The notes below the pieces were generated by a model. That model was given only the letters and a program-made list of their open reading frames with translations. It was not told the DNA's origin and did not search any database. A DNA stretch of 64,000 nt from JACKOB01 sp024234575 (GTDB taxonomy: Bacteria > Pseudomonadota > Gammaproteobacteria > Pseudomonadales > Oleiphilaceae): positions 62,001-126,000 of the forward strand of contig JBPJFZ010000004.1 of assembly GCA_051208035.1 (NCBI GenBank), read 5' to 3'. The position numbers were made by a program, and so were the translations under genes. Of this stretch, positions 8,482 through 16,630 are shown in pieces (positions within the stretch are counted from its first letter, which is position 1; each line of letters begins with the position of its first letter).

Positions 8482-10050
8482 TCAGGCTGGTGAACCCTCC
8501 TGCACCGGCGTGATATCACCAGTGGCTACGCGTTCTTCTATTTCAACAGGTATTTCAACAGGGGCTTCAACCTTGCTGCGATCGACCATGCCATAGTGAT
8601 TTAACCCGGCAACGTGAATCTCTTTAAAGTATTTGTCCCAGTCGATTAAGGCCGCATCCACCGGAAACAGCTTCTTGTCGGCAGACCCCATTCTCTCTGC
8701 CAGCGCCATCAATTTATTACTATTAAACACGTAGCGAGGGCTCGTGTAAGTGGCATAAATAGAGGTGAGGCGCAGTGTGCTTTCAACCAGTTGTAAGCCC
8801 TTTGACTTGTTTTGCGACGAACGCATGCGTAAACGGTCCGACAGGGTAAATGCCATTTTTGCCAGCTTGATAGCACTGATAAACAACGCCTTGTTTACAA
8901 TGATGAACTTACGCTTGGGCTCTTTACGGGCAAGGCGAGGGTACTTCTTCCAGTTAACCCGCACTTCTTCGCAGATGGTAGTCACGTATCGATTTACACC
9001 AAGTGGGTTCTGCGTGCCACTGCAGCATTGGTAAATGCGAGTTTGGTTTGGTTCTGCAAAGGTTTCGGCTGCGCACAACAACACACTATTGCCCACCAGA
9101 TCAACAGGGATGATATCAACGATACCGGCTTTGCGGGCCGGGAAGAACGATACCTTTTCGCGGGCATAAGCCAACAAAATGGCATCGGTTACTTTTACCC
9201 CTTCAATCCAGCCTGGCTTAGGTGACTGCAGGCAACTTTCCACAACAGATGGACGCAGAATAGTAAGCGTTTTGCCTAACATTCGTTTGAGAATAAGCTG
9301 TTCGCCCAGCCACTTTGTAAAGGTGTAAGTATCGCCCCAGCCATAAGCGTTAGCTTCGGCCAGGCCAAGATCGGTTAGCGCAGCAGCCAGCTTTTCTTTA
9401 TCTCGTACGGTATTTCTTACGGCGTTAATTTTTTTCTGCAAGGCACGGAAGATACTTTCGACATCGTAAAGCCCGTTGGCATCAGCCGCTATATCTATTC
9501 CCGCCGGCTTCGATATGCCTTCGGCAATGATGCCGTTGTTGTAGCCGTTAACGTAACAGGTCGAAATTTGCACTACCGGAATATCACCCGCGACAGTAGA
9601 AAAATCAGCGATATTATTCAGGCAGAAAGTGTTAATTAATAACGCCTGATCCAGCGCTTCATGGAAGTTAACACTAGCGGCCGAATTGATAAACACATCG
9701 GTATTGCTGGCCAGCGTTTGGTAGTCTGCATCAGACAAACCAAACTGTGGCTCGGTAATTTCACCGCCGATGCAGGTGATCTTTTCTGCCACAAAACGGT
9801 TCAACCCCTCTGCATCGGTTTCTTCCAAACGCTCGAAAATAGACGATGTAAGGATTTCGGCGCGGAATCGATCCATCGCCTTCGGATATTTCTTATTGCC
9901 GCGAATTAATAGCGTGACACCGGCAACATCAGGAATATCACGAATGATTTTTTCCAGCAGGACTTTACCTAAAAAGCCCGTGGTGCCAGTTATTAAAACT
10001 TTTTTACCACGAAGAAGACTTTGCGTTAACGAGTGCTCTGAATTATTCAT
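8482..10050 (-). CDS. Alcohol-forming fatty acyl-CoA reductase (FAR/male-sterility type)
   Basis: The start is the ATG at 10050 with GGAA eight bases upstream, giving 522 residues, close to the usual size of single-domain bacterial FARs such as those of Marinobacter. A Rossmann NADPH site TGTTGFLG lies at 21-28 and the short-chain-reductase catalytic pair at Tyr242 and Lys246 (YTFTK). The NAD_binding_4 domain covers about 16-300, and the C-terminal part resembles the FAR_C sterile domain. The expected reaction is two-step NADPH reduction of long-chain acyl-CoA to a primary alcohol, supplying wax ester synthesis. No wax synthase gene is in the window. Confidence 0.85.
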   Translation of the reverse strand: MNNSEHSLTQSLLRGKKVLITGTTGFLGKVLLEKIIRDIPDVAGVTLLIRGNKKYPKAMDRFRAEILTSSIFERLEETDAEGLNRFVAEKITCIGGEITEPQFGLSDADYQTLASNTDVFINSAASVNFHEALDQALLINTFCLNNIADFSTVAGDIPVVQISTCYVNGYNNGIIAEGISKPAGIDIAADANGLYDVESIFRALQKKINAVRNTVRDKEKLAAALTDLGLAEANAYGWGDTYTFTKWLGEQLILKRMLGKTLTILRPSVVESCLQSPKPGWIEGVKVTDAILLAYAREKVSFFPARKAGIVDIIPVDLVGNSVLLCAAETFAEPNQTRIYQCCSGTQNPLGVNRYVTTICEEVRVNWKKYPRLARKEPKRKFIIVNKALFISAIKLAKMAFTLSDRLRMRSSQNKSKGLQLVESTLRLTSIYATYTSPRYVFNSNKLMALAERMGSADKKLFPVDAALIDWDKYFKEIHVAGLNHYGMVDRSKVEAPVEIPVEIEERVATGDITPVQEGSPA

Positions 10051-10454
10051 TATTATGATTCCGCCATTTTTATAATGCCGATATTGTAAAAAATAAGTGG
10101 TACCCAATGATTTCGATCAGATCTCAATTATGGCTAACAGATGTAAAAGATTGTGATAGGGGGATATGCAAGTTGAACTATTTACGGCTTGGCATGCATT
10201 GATAAGCCTGCCAATAATAACGATAGGGTTTAGGTGTAAATGGCGCACTCTATGGCATTACCGCACTTATAGGGTGTGCCGTGCGCACCTTTTAAAACCT
10301 AGATCAAAGAATATTCATTGTGCCCCAATATTGTTCACCCCATGTTGTTCGAGCATCCATGGCACTCATCAATTTTACATAGTCATTTAAAGGTTAATTG
10401 GCTAGACTGCTAACGATTTTAAACGACTCTAGTCTTTTACCGGGTGCCAAAACC
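10051..10454. other. Non-coding left boundary of the accessory island
   Basis: About 400 bases lie between the reductase start and the HTH gene. Short frames here lack ribosome sites and protein-like composition. A TTG at 10398 would extend the HTH gene by 19 codons without homology-like content. No attachment site, tRNA end or terminal repeat marks the boundary. The sequence turns distinctly GC-richer from about 10455. Confidence 0.45.
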
Positions 10455-10661
10455 ATGACCACCGAACCCTGGGTCACCGCCCTCGACGTAGCGAAGCATT
10501 TAGGCGTCGCCAAAGATACCGTCTACCGCTGGCGCGAACGCAAAGGCCTGCCCGCCCACAAAATCGGCCGGCTGTGGAAGTTTCAGCTGTCGGAAGTGGA
10601 TGAATGGGTGAGAGCCGGTGGGGCGGATGAAGACTTAGATAGCTCGGGAAAACAACCATGA
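10455..10661 (+). CDS. Excisionase-type helix-turn-helix protein
   Basis: 68 residues from the ATG at 10455. A MerR/excisionase-like HTH (HTH_17) covers residues 5-55: VTALDVAKHLGVAKDTVYRW, then GLPAHKIGRLWKF and the closing EVDEWV. Proteins of this exact type commonly sit next to type I restriction genes and AlbA_2 regulators in defence islands, and that is the case here. It probably binds DNA as a small transcriptional regulator or recombination accessory. The next gene follows after 22 bases, so co-transcription is likely. Confidence 0.8.
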   Translation: MTTEPWVTALDVAKHLGVAKDTVYRWRERKGLPAHKIGRLWKFQLSEVDEWVRAGGADEDLDSSGKQP

Positions 10662-10683
10662 TCCAGCAAGCAAAAGGTGTCGC

Positions 10684-12318
10684 GTGAGCCAGGAAGGACA
10701 GTTACTCGACCTCAAATCCCTACGGGCGGTTACGGGTAAAACCGCGGATTGGAATGAAATCGCCAAAGATTGTATTGCGTTTGCCAATGCCACTGGTGGC
10801 CGTTTACTGCTGGGTATCGAAGATGATCAGGAACTGCCCCCGGCAGGCCAGAGAATACCAGCCGACTTGCCCGATACCCTGCGACGCAAGCTGGCAGAGC
10901 GCACGGTGAATGTCACCGTTATGCCGGATATTGTCACCGCCGCCAATGGTGCACAGTACATTGAATTGCGCATTCCGCGGGCTTTATCGGTAGCATCGAC
11001 TACCGATGGCCGTTATTACTTGCGTGTAGCCGATCAAAGCAAACCGGTCACCGGTGATGATGTCATGCGCCTTGCCAGCGAGCGCTCAGCGTTGCCATGG
11101 GAAACGCAAACAACACTAAACGTACCGCGCACCGAAGCCGACAACGCCAAGCTCGGTAAACTATTGCAAGCCCTGCGCGCTTCTGACCGAGTCAAAAACT
11201 CCGTCAAAGAAAAATCCGACAACGAACTGCTTGATCACTATCAGCTCAGCCAAGGCGCACTGCTGACCAACCTGGGCATTCTCTGCATAGGTCTTCAGCG
11301 ACACCGGGCCCAACTCACCACAGCGCCGGTCATACAGTTCATTAAGTACGACGACCTCGGACAGAAGGTCAATAAGCTGGTTTGGGACGATCACACCCAA
11401 AGCCCAGCCGAACTTATCGAAGCCATTTGGCAGGAAGTGCCTGACTTTCGTGAGCGCTACGAACTGCCCGATGGGCTTTACCGGCAAAACGTACCCGCCT
11501 TTGATGAAATCGTCGTTCGCGAGTTGCTTGTCAATGCGCTGGTGCACCGGCCCTATACCCAGCGGGGCGATGTGTTTTTAAACCTGCATCCCGACCGCCT
11601 CGAAGTGGTTAACCCCGGCCCATTACCCTTGGGGGTTACCCCGCAAAATGTGCTGCACACCACCGTGCGCCGCAACGAACACCTGGCTCGCCTGTTTCAT
11701 GACTTAAAGCTAATGGAACGTGAAGGCAGTGGCTTCGACAAAATCTATGAAGTGCTGCTGTCGCAAGGCCGCCCCATGCCGGAATTGATCGAAACCCATG
11801 ACCGGGTTCAAGTGACGGTAAAACGCCGCATTCTTAAACCCGAAGTGATCGACTTTATTGCCAAAGCCGACCAAACCTACCAGCTCACGCAGCGCGAACG
11901 TATTGCTCTGGGCTTGCTGGCGCAGCATGACGCCCAAACAGCTCGCGAATTAACCACAGCGCTGGAGCTTTCCAGCGTTGAAGCCCTTCAACCCTGGCTG
12001 AAGCGCTTACTCGACTGGCACCTGATACAAAACGCAGGGCGCACCCAGGCCACCCGTTATTTTGTCGAGCCAGCCTTAATGCGCAGCCTCAACTTCAGCG
12101 GTGAGACCACGCTCAAACGCATTGAACCGCACCGTTTGGCGGCGCTAATACTGGAAGACTTAAGGCGCTACCCCGAATCGGCCATCAGCGATATTCATCA
12201 GCGCATCGGCGGTGAAATCCACCCCAAGCAGGTGAAGCGCGCAGTGGAAAGCCTAATTGAACGTGGCGAGGTGCGCTTTGAGGGCAATAACCGCTGGCGG
12301 AGGTATTGGGTAGTATGA
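10684..12318 (+). CDS. AlbA_2 (Schlafen-like) and HATPase_c_4 putative regulator
   Basis: 544 residues starting at GTG 10684; no ATG in this frame is close enough. The N-terminal AlbA_2 domain spans about 8-125 (LLDLKSL, then FANATGGRLLLGIEDD). The HATPase_c_4/RecG-related C-terminal domain follows around 270-380, with RELLVNALVHRPYTQRGDVF and REGSGFDKIYE. Winged-helix segments close the protein. This is the COG2865 architecture, annotated as a RecG-like transcriptional regulator and frequently found within type I restriction-modification loci. The frame is intact, although the adjacent restriction genes are broken. Confidence 0.85.
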   Translation: MSQEGQLLDLKSLRAVTGKTADWNEIAKDCIAFANATGGRLLLGIEDDQELPPAGQRIPADLPDTLRRKLAERTVNVTVMPDIVTAANGAQYIELRIPRALSVASTTDGRYYLRVADQSKPVTGDDVMRLASERSALPWETQTTLNVPRTEADNAKLGKLLQALRASDRVKNSVKEKSDNELLDHYQLSQGALLTNLGILCIGLQRHRAQLTTAPVIQFIKYDDLGQKVNKLVWDDHTQSPAELIEAIWQEVPDFRERYELPDGLYRQNVPAFDEIVVRELLVNALVHRPYTQRGDVFLNLHPDRLEVVNPGPLPLGVTPQNVLHTTVRRNEHLARLFHDLKLMEREGSGFDKIYEVLLSQGRPMPELIETHDRVQVTVKRRILKPEVIDFIAKADQTYQLTQRERIALGLLAQHDAQTARELTTALELSSVEALQPWLKRLLDWHLIQNAGRTQATRYFVEPALMRSLNFSGETTLKRIEPHRLAALILEDLRRYPESAISDIHQRIGGEIHPKQVKRAVESLIERGEVRFEGNNRWRRYWVV

Positions 12319-12322
12319 TCAG

Positions 12323-12444
12323 GCTATCGGACACATCACGACCTATCTCCCCGCCTTGGGCGATAGAATATGGGCGATACACCGGCAAAGGCCCGATAAA
12401 TCAAAGGGTTCTATCGGCCACCGGCAATTTACACCGGGCGATAG
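12323..12444. repeat. Cluster of GGGCGATA repeats upstream of the hsdR remnant
   Basis: The 154-base gap before the hsdR remnant holds GGGCGATA at 12358, 12372 and 12436 in direct orientation. Related inverted copies are CTATCGG at 12323 and 12411 and CCCGATA at 12392. Pairs such as 12411 with 12436-12444 could form imperfect hairpins. A regulator array or recombination-prone spacer is possible; the role is unknown. Confidence 0.45.
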
Positions 12445-12472
12445 CCCTGTGCATCGCAAAAGGGGAATAGGG

Positions 12473-13186
12473 ATGACACCACAAACCAAGGCACGCCAGC
12501 TGATAGACCAAAAGCTCGAACAGGCGGGTTGGGTCATTCAAGATATGAAGCAGCTCAACCTTGGTGCGGCAGTGGGCGTGGCGGTGCGTGAATACCCCAC
12601 CGATACCGGCCCAGCGGATTACGTACTGTTCGTCAATCGCAATGCCGTAGTTGTCATCGAAGCCAAGAAAGATACCGCTGGTGAGAACATTATTGTTACC
12701 GAAAACCAAACTGAGCGCTACGCCAATGCCACGCTCAAATGGCACGCCGACAACACGCCATTGTGTTTTCTGTTCGAGGCTACCGGTCAGATCATCCGCT
12801 TTACCGATGGAGCCGACCCCATACCCCGTTCGCGCGAGATTTTCCACTTCTTCAAGCCGGAACACTCGCCACATGGCTAGGCCAGCCTGAAACCCTGCGC
12901 CGCCGTTTGGCCGAACAAACCGCGCGTGCTGGTACACATGGCCACCGGCGCCGGTAAAACCTTAACCGCTATCACCTCTGTCTACCGCCTACTCAAATTC
13001 GGCGGTGCCAAGCGCATTTTGTTTTTGGTGGATACCCGCAACCTCGGTAAGCAGGCACATCAGGAGTTTATGGCCTACACGCCGCCAGACGATGGCCGCA
13101 AATTTACCGAACTGTACAACGTGCAGCGCTTGGCCTCGCCCAATATCGACCCGCATTCGCAGGTGTGCATCAGCACCATCCAGCGC
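12473..13186 (+). pseudogene. hsdR remnant: type I restriction endonuclease subunit, 5' part, frameshifted and truncated
   Basis: The ATG at 12473 has an excellent AGGGGA site. The HSDR_N nuclease domain is visible: PADYVLFVNRNAVVVIEAKK carries the PD-(D/E)xK core. After FHFFKPE the frame ends at a TAG (12878-12880). One added base near 12860 would restore TLATWLGQPETLRRRLAE, the expected continuation, so a single-base deletion is likely. The spacer that normally follows (about 40 residues) is missing. The helicase part resumes in frame at 12907 with NKPRVLVHMATGAGKT (Walker A) and runs only to VCISTIQR at about 13186. Motif II onward is lost, so the product cannot be a working HsdR. Confidence 0.85.
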
Positions 13187-14419
13187 AAAAATATTCCCAA
13201 AGGTTCGGTTGCCATTGCAATGTACGGAGCAACTATCGGCAAGACATCAATCATCGGAATCGATGCTGCCACTAATCAAGCCTGTGCGGTTGGATTCCCC
13301 GAAGCTACCAGTGCAGAGTTTCTTTATTACTTCCAGTTATCGCAGGAAAAGACTTTCGTTGATGCAGGTAAAGGCGGTGCGCAACCTAATACCTCGCAGG
13401 GAATAATTAAGGCTTGGCCGTCGTCTCCCATAGTAACAAGAAGCACCGCGACGGGTGATGTCTTACCTTTTTATAAAAATGTAACTGGTAAAACCGAAGG
13501 TACTTACGATTATCGCGCTATTGTTTGCGTGGTAGGTAGTAATCTTTGTGGTACTTACAGTGGAGTAAAGTCGACTACTGTCGCTTTTCCAAAAGCGACT
13601 TTCACTAGAAAAGTAAGTTACTACCACGCCGATCTGCTCGGCTCAACAGTCGCTATGACTGATGAAAGCGGCAATCGAATATATGAGCAGAATCAAGTCT
13701 ATAAACCCTTTGGAGAGAAAATGCCTAATGCCGGTGCGCAAGCGTCGGAGAACGAGATTTGGTATACCGCCAAGCCCCATGATGAGGATATTGGGCTGAC
13801 GTATATGAATGCGCGGTATTATGATCCGGTGGTGGGGAGGTTTATGGGGGTTGATCCTGTTGGGCCGATTGCAGGAGGGTTACAACACTTTAATCGTTAC
13901 AGCTATGCATATAATAATCCCTACGCCTACATAGACCCAGATGGACGTCAAGGCCAAGCCTTTGGTTTCTCTGTGAGGTCTATGACAACATATAATGATC
14001 CAAAAATGAGAGCTGATGCTGGGATAAAGGGGATGGAAACTGCTTTAAGGGATTCTAGGAGTTATGCTGAGACCGCACAAACTGCTGCTGACTATGGCAC
14101 ATTGGGCGCCATCGCTGTTGGTCAGCCCGAGATTGCTGCAGTAACTGGCTTGGTTTCTACTGCTATTGGTTATGGCTTGGCTTTGACAGATGAAGATCAG
14201 TTGCGTGCCTTAGCTATCGAAGCAATGACGAGTGTAGTGCCAGGAAAAGTCTTGGGCCGCCTAGATGAAACTATTGAGCATATCGCTCCTTTGTCGCCGA
14301 CAGAAAAAATGCTAAAAGATTTGGCTATTGAATATGCAGATCAGCAATTAGGGGATCAAATTTCTGAGAAAGCAGCAGCTAAGCCTAAGAATGAGGATGA
14401 TAAGACAGAACCAGAGTAG
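12926..14419 (+). CDS. Chimeric open frame ending in an RHS core with variable C-terminal tail
   Basis: One uninterrupted 497-codon frame joins HsdR helicase (1-87), HsdS (88-165) and an RHS segment (about 169-497). The RHS part has a strand-rich repeat (TGTYDYRA-like, around 190-222) and the RHS-associated core: YYHADLLGSTVAMTDE (232-247), VYKPFGE, GLTYMNARYYDPVVGRFMGVDP (290-311, interrupted by no gap) and YSYAYNNPYAYIDPDG. DPDG at 337-340 is the usual boundary before a variable toxin tail. The tail (341-497) is unrecognised, with a hydrophobic Ala/Gly-rich stretch near 390-420 and a Lys/Glu-rich end. The GTG at 12926 has no ribosome site, so expression is doubtful. An intact rhs upstream has clearly been lost. 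Confidence 0.75.
   Translation: MLVHMATGAGKTLTAITSVYRLLKFGGAKRILFLVDTRNLGKQAHQEFMAYTPPDDGRKFTELYNVQRLASPNIDPHSQVCISTIQRKNIPKGSVAIAMYGATIGKTSIIGIDAATNQACAVGFPEATSAEFLYYFQLSQEKTFVDAGKGGAQPNTSQGIIKAWPSSPIVTRSTATGDVLPFYKNVTGKTEGTYDYRAIVCVVGSNLCGTYSGVKSTTVAFPKATFTRKVSYYHADLLGSTVAMTDESGNRIYEQNQVYKPFGEKMPNAGAQASENEIWYTAKPHDEDIGLTYMNARYYDPVVGRFMGVDPVGPIAGGLQHFNRYSYAYNNPYAYIDPDGRQGQAFGFSVRSMTTYNDPKMRADAGIKGMETALRDSRSYAETAQTAADYGTLGAIAVGQPEIAAVTGLVSTAIGYGLALTDEDQLRALAIEAMTSVVPGKVLGRLDETIEHIAPLSPTEKMLKDLAIEYADQQLGDQISEKAAAKPKNEDDKTEPE
13187..13425 (+). pseudogene. hsdS remnant: type I specificity subunit, end of a target-recognition domain
   Basis: In the same open frame as the hsdR fragment, residues IPKGSVAIAMYGATIGKT, DAATNQACA, FLYYFQLSQ and GGAQPNTSQGIIKAWP form the highly recognisable end of an HsdS target-recognition domain. 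Only about 80 residues remain. The first domain, central conserved region and final helix are absent, and no hsdM is present in the window. This is a recombination remnant, not a functional specificity subunit. Confidence 0.85.
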
Positions 14420-14453
14420 ATTGCATATCTGTAATATAGCTTGGAGTTGTTAA

Positions 14454-14741
14454 ATGAAATTAATTGTATTTAGGGTTAATAAAAATCTAGTTTGGGTGTT
14501 TAGGGTGCTATTCCTGATTTTAGCCCTATCCCCCGCTTTGGATGCCATACTAATGTTAAAGGCAGGTATAGCGGATGCCAGATATCATACGTGGACTATT
14601 CAAGATGATCCCTTCGAATTTTATTTAAGGGTTGGGAAGTTTTTCTTGATCGCGTCCCTATTTGTTTATTTGGGGACTTTTGGCACGAGGCCAAAGCTAG
14701 AAAACATAGCTGACAACAAGGTACCATTTGAGTCAGATTGA
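14454..14741 (+). CDS. Small two-helix membrane protein, candidate RHS immunity protein
   Basis: 95 residues starting 34 bases after the RHS stop. Two predicted membrane helices lie at about 15-37 and 62-80, and the ends are charged. I recognise no family. A short gene directly behind an RHS tail is the standard place for an immunity gene in polymorphic toxin systems. A membrane location would suit a toxin acting on the inner membrane, which the hydrophobic stretch in the tail allows. This pairing is inferred from position only. A strong terminator follows at once. Confidence 0.6.
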   Translation: MKLIVFRVNKNLVWVFRVLFLILALSPALDAILMLKAGIADARYHTWTIQDDPFEFYLRVGKFFLIASLFVYLGTFGTRPKLENIADNKVPFESD

Positions 14742-14760
14742 TTTTACTCTGACCAATCAG

Positions 14761-14796
14761 AAAAGCCCTGCTAGCGGTGATTTGGCGGGGTTTTTT
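14761..14796 (+). terminator. Terminator closing the RHS module
   Basis: AAAAGCCCTGC (14761-14771) pairs, with two G-U wobbles, with GCGGGGTTTT (from 14785). A six-base T tract ends at 14796. It is well placed 20 bases after the small membrane protein gene. Confidence 0.8.
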
Positions 14797-15071
14797 ACTA
14801 TTCAAGACTCTCTAAGATTAAATCTCTCCATCAGCATCGTTTATTCATGCTTTAATTCTGTTACAGCAATTCACGTATCACCCTGATTGATTCAATTCGA
14901 GAAATTAGAGCGCACCCCACGCGTGACCTCGGTCGAGCCCGGCTGGTAGAGTTAGGTGCGGTCGGGAGTGTTAGTATGTCGCAAGGGTTTTGCAGTGGAA
15001 TACTACGAAATGAGCGAGTTCAAGAATAATCGCTCTGCTTTTAGCTGAATAGTTTTTACAGGAGCAACCAT
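14797..15071. other. Gap between the island and the amidotransferase gene
   Basis: 275 bases with no supported gene. A GC-rich patch at 14907-14970 stands out from AT-rich surroundings and may be a scrap of the island's lost sequence, but it has no open frame that I recognise and no tRNA fold. Confidence 0.4.
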
Positions 15072-15812
15072 TTGCATAAAAAAGACTTCAAGGGGCTGCT
15101 GTTGCAGATACGCGATCAGCCCGCCGTCCGTCAAGAGGAGTGGGAGAGCTTTGCCCGGCTGGGAGGCATTGAAAAAGATCAGCTCGACATACTGAATGTT
15201 TTTGATACGCCTAACTTTGGTCCCGACGTTGTGCAGGGATATGATGCGCTATTCGTGGGCGGGGCCAGCGAAGCCAATGTTCTGTTACCGGAAGAGTACC
15301 CCTTTGTCAGCAGCGCGATGGAATTGTTACTTGCCTGCATCGAACAAAACCTACCTGTCTTTGCATCCTGCTTTGGCTATCAATTAGCGGTGTTGGCCCT
15401 TGGCGGTGAGATTGTGCATCAACAGCAAGATTTTGAAATGGGCACGATTGGCATCAATCTAACAGCTGCGGCGAAAAGCGACCCGTTATTGGCAGGTACC
15501 CCTGATCCGTTTATGGCCGTGTCGGTGCATCAGCAGAAGGCCTTACAGTGCCCGCCTGGTTGTATATCCCTTGCATTTACAGTGCAATGTAATCATGCTT
15601 TTCGCGTTCGTGATAAGCCATTTTGGGCATTTCAGTTTCACCCCGAAGTTGACCGAAAAACCCTGGTTGAACGACTCACTTTTTATAAAGAAAAATACAC
15701 TTCAGGCGATTCGCATCTGGATGAGGTATTGAAAAACGCCGTTGAAACACCAGAGTCAAATGGGTTAGTAGAGAGGTTTGTTGAATGGACGATAAAAAAT
15801 AAATCTCGTTAA
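15072..15812 (+). CDS. Type 1 glutamine amidotransferase
   Basis: 246 residues from a TTG start preceded by CAGGAG. Class I GATase fold: the nucleophile is Cys100 in ASCFGYQLA, and the catalytic His190 and Glu192 lie in FQFHPEVD. The protein is a stand-alone amidotransferase, as in the GuaA-like or YfeJ-like group, with no synthase domain attached. It would release ammonia from glutamine for an unknown acceptor, or hydrolyse a gamma-glutamyl compound. No partner gene is adjacent. Confidence 0.85.
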   Translation: MHKKDFKGLLLQIRDQPAVRQEEWESFARLGGIEKDQLDILNVFDTPNFGPDVVQGYDALFVGGASEANVLLPEEYPFVSSAMELLLACIEQNLPVFASCFGYQLAVLALGGEIVHQQQDFEMGTIGINLTAAAKSDPLLAGTPDPFMAVSVHQQKALQCPPGCISLAFTVQCNHAFRVRDKPFWAFQFHPEVDRKTLVERLTFYKEKYTSGDSHLDEVLKNAVETPESNGLVERFVEWTIKNKSR

Positions 15813-15951
15813 CAGGATGTAAAACAGCCACGCCTCTAATGGCTTGCGTATGGAGCAGAGTTTAAAACACTGATCCCATTTTCACCCGAATAATGTCATC
15901 CTATGCGTATCAAAATCGGTTTAATCATTGAGCTATAAATGAGGGCTAAAA

Positions 15952-16443
15952 ATGCAATACAAACATTGGATTCGACACCTGTCTTTTCTATTTCTGCTAT
16001 TAACAGGGCTTTCTGCAAATGGCCAATCGTTGGTAGAACAGGCGGTGAGTAGTTCTGTTGAAAAACCATCGATGGTTGTATACAAATCTGCCAGCTGCGG
16101 ATGTTGTGGCGACTGGGTAAAACACATGCAAGCAAATGGTTTTGCCGTTGAAGTTCACGATACCGAGAATATTAACGAGATAAAACAGCGCGCTGGTTTA
16201 CGTCGCGAGCTGGCGTCTTGCCATACAGCTTTTATTGGTGATTACGTGATTGAGGGGCATGTGCCTGCACAAGATGTGAAACGCTTATTGCAGGATAAAC
16301 CCCGGATTAAAGGTTTGACGGTGCCTGGTATGCCTGCCGGTGAAAACGTGCCGGGCATGGAGGTGCAGCCGGGTAATGCCAGGTTTGATGTGCTGGGTTT
16401 TCAGGAAGATGGCTCAACGAGCGTTTGGCAGCATTACGAATAG
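15952..16443 (+). CDS. DUF411 periplasmic metal-binding protein
   Basis: 163 residues with a GAGGG ribosome site. The signal peptide spans about 1-24. The DUF411 domain begins at MVVYKSASCGCCGDW, with Cys49, Cys51 and Cys52, the family's conserved cysteine cluster, and continues with the invariant-looking ASCHTAFIGDYVIEGHVP. DUF411 proteins accompany copper resistance genes in many proteobacteria, so copper binding in the periplasm is likely. No other copper gene is next to it here. It is monocistronic, with its own terminator. Confidence 0.9.
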   Translation: MQYKHWIRHLSFLFLLLTGLSANGQSLVEQAVSSSVEKPSMVVYKSASCGCCGDWVKHMQANGFAVEVHDTENINEIKQRAGLRRELASCHTAFIGDYVIEGHVPAQDVKRLLQDKPRIKGLTVPGMPAGENVPGMEVQPGNARFDVLGFQEDGSTSVWQHYE

Positions 16444-16453
16444 ATAGCTACGG

Positions 16454-16491
16454 GGTGTTAGATGAATATCTCTAACACCGAAATTTTTTTT
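16454..16491 (+). terminator. Terminator of the DUF411 gene
   Basis: GGTGTTAGA (16454-16462) pairs perfectly with TCTAACACC (16471-16479). An eight-base T tract follows at 16484-16491. Confidence 0.85.
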
Positions 16492-16630
16492 CAACTTTGT
16501 GTCAACCATTCTTGTTGTACCCCGTTTAGGTAAGTGAAGCGTATAAAAACGCGGCAATAGTTTTTGAAAGAGCTTTCACCTAGATAGCTTTCATTCAAGC
16601 CACTCGAACTTAAACAAAAAGGTACACATC

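Noticed and set aside
10166..10390. 74-codon frame between the reductase and the HTH gene
   Set aside because: Unstructured composition, no ribosome site, AT-rich flank.
14900..15000. GC-rich patch considered as a tRNA or tRNA remnant
   Set aside because: No cloverleaf and no T-loop motif; more likely leftover island sequence.
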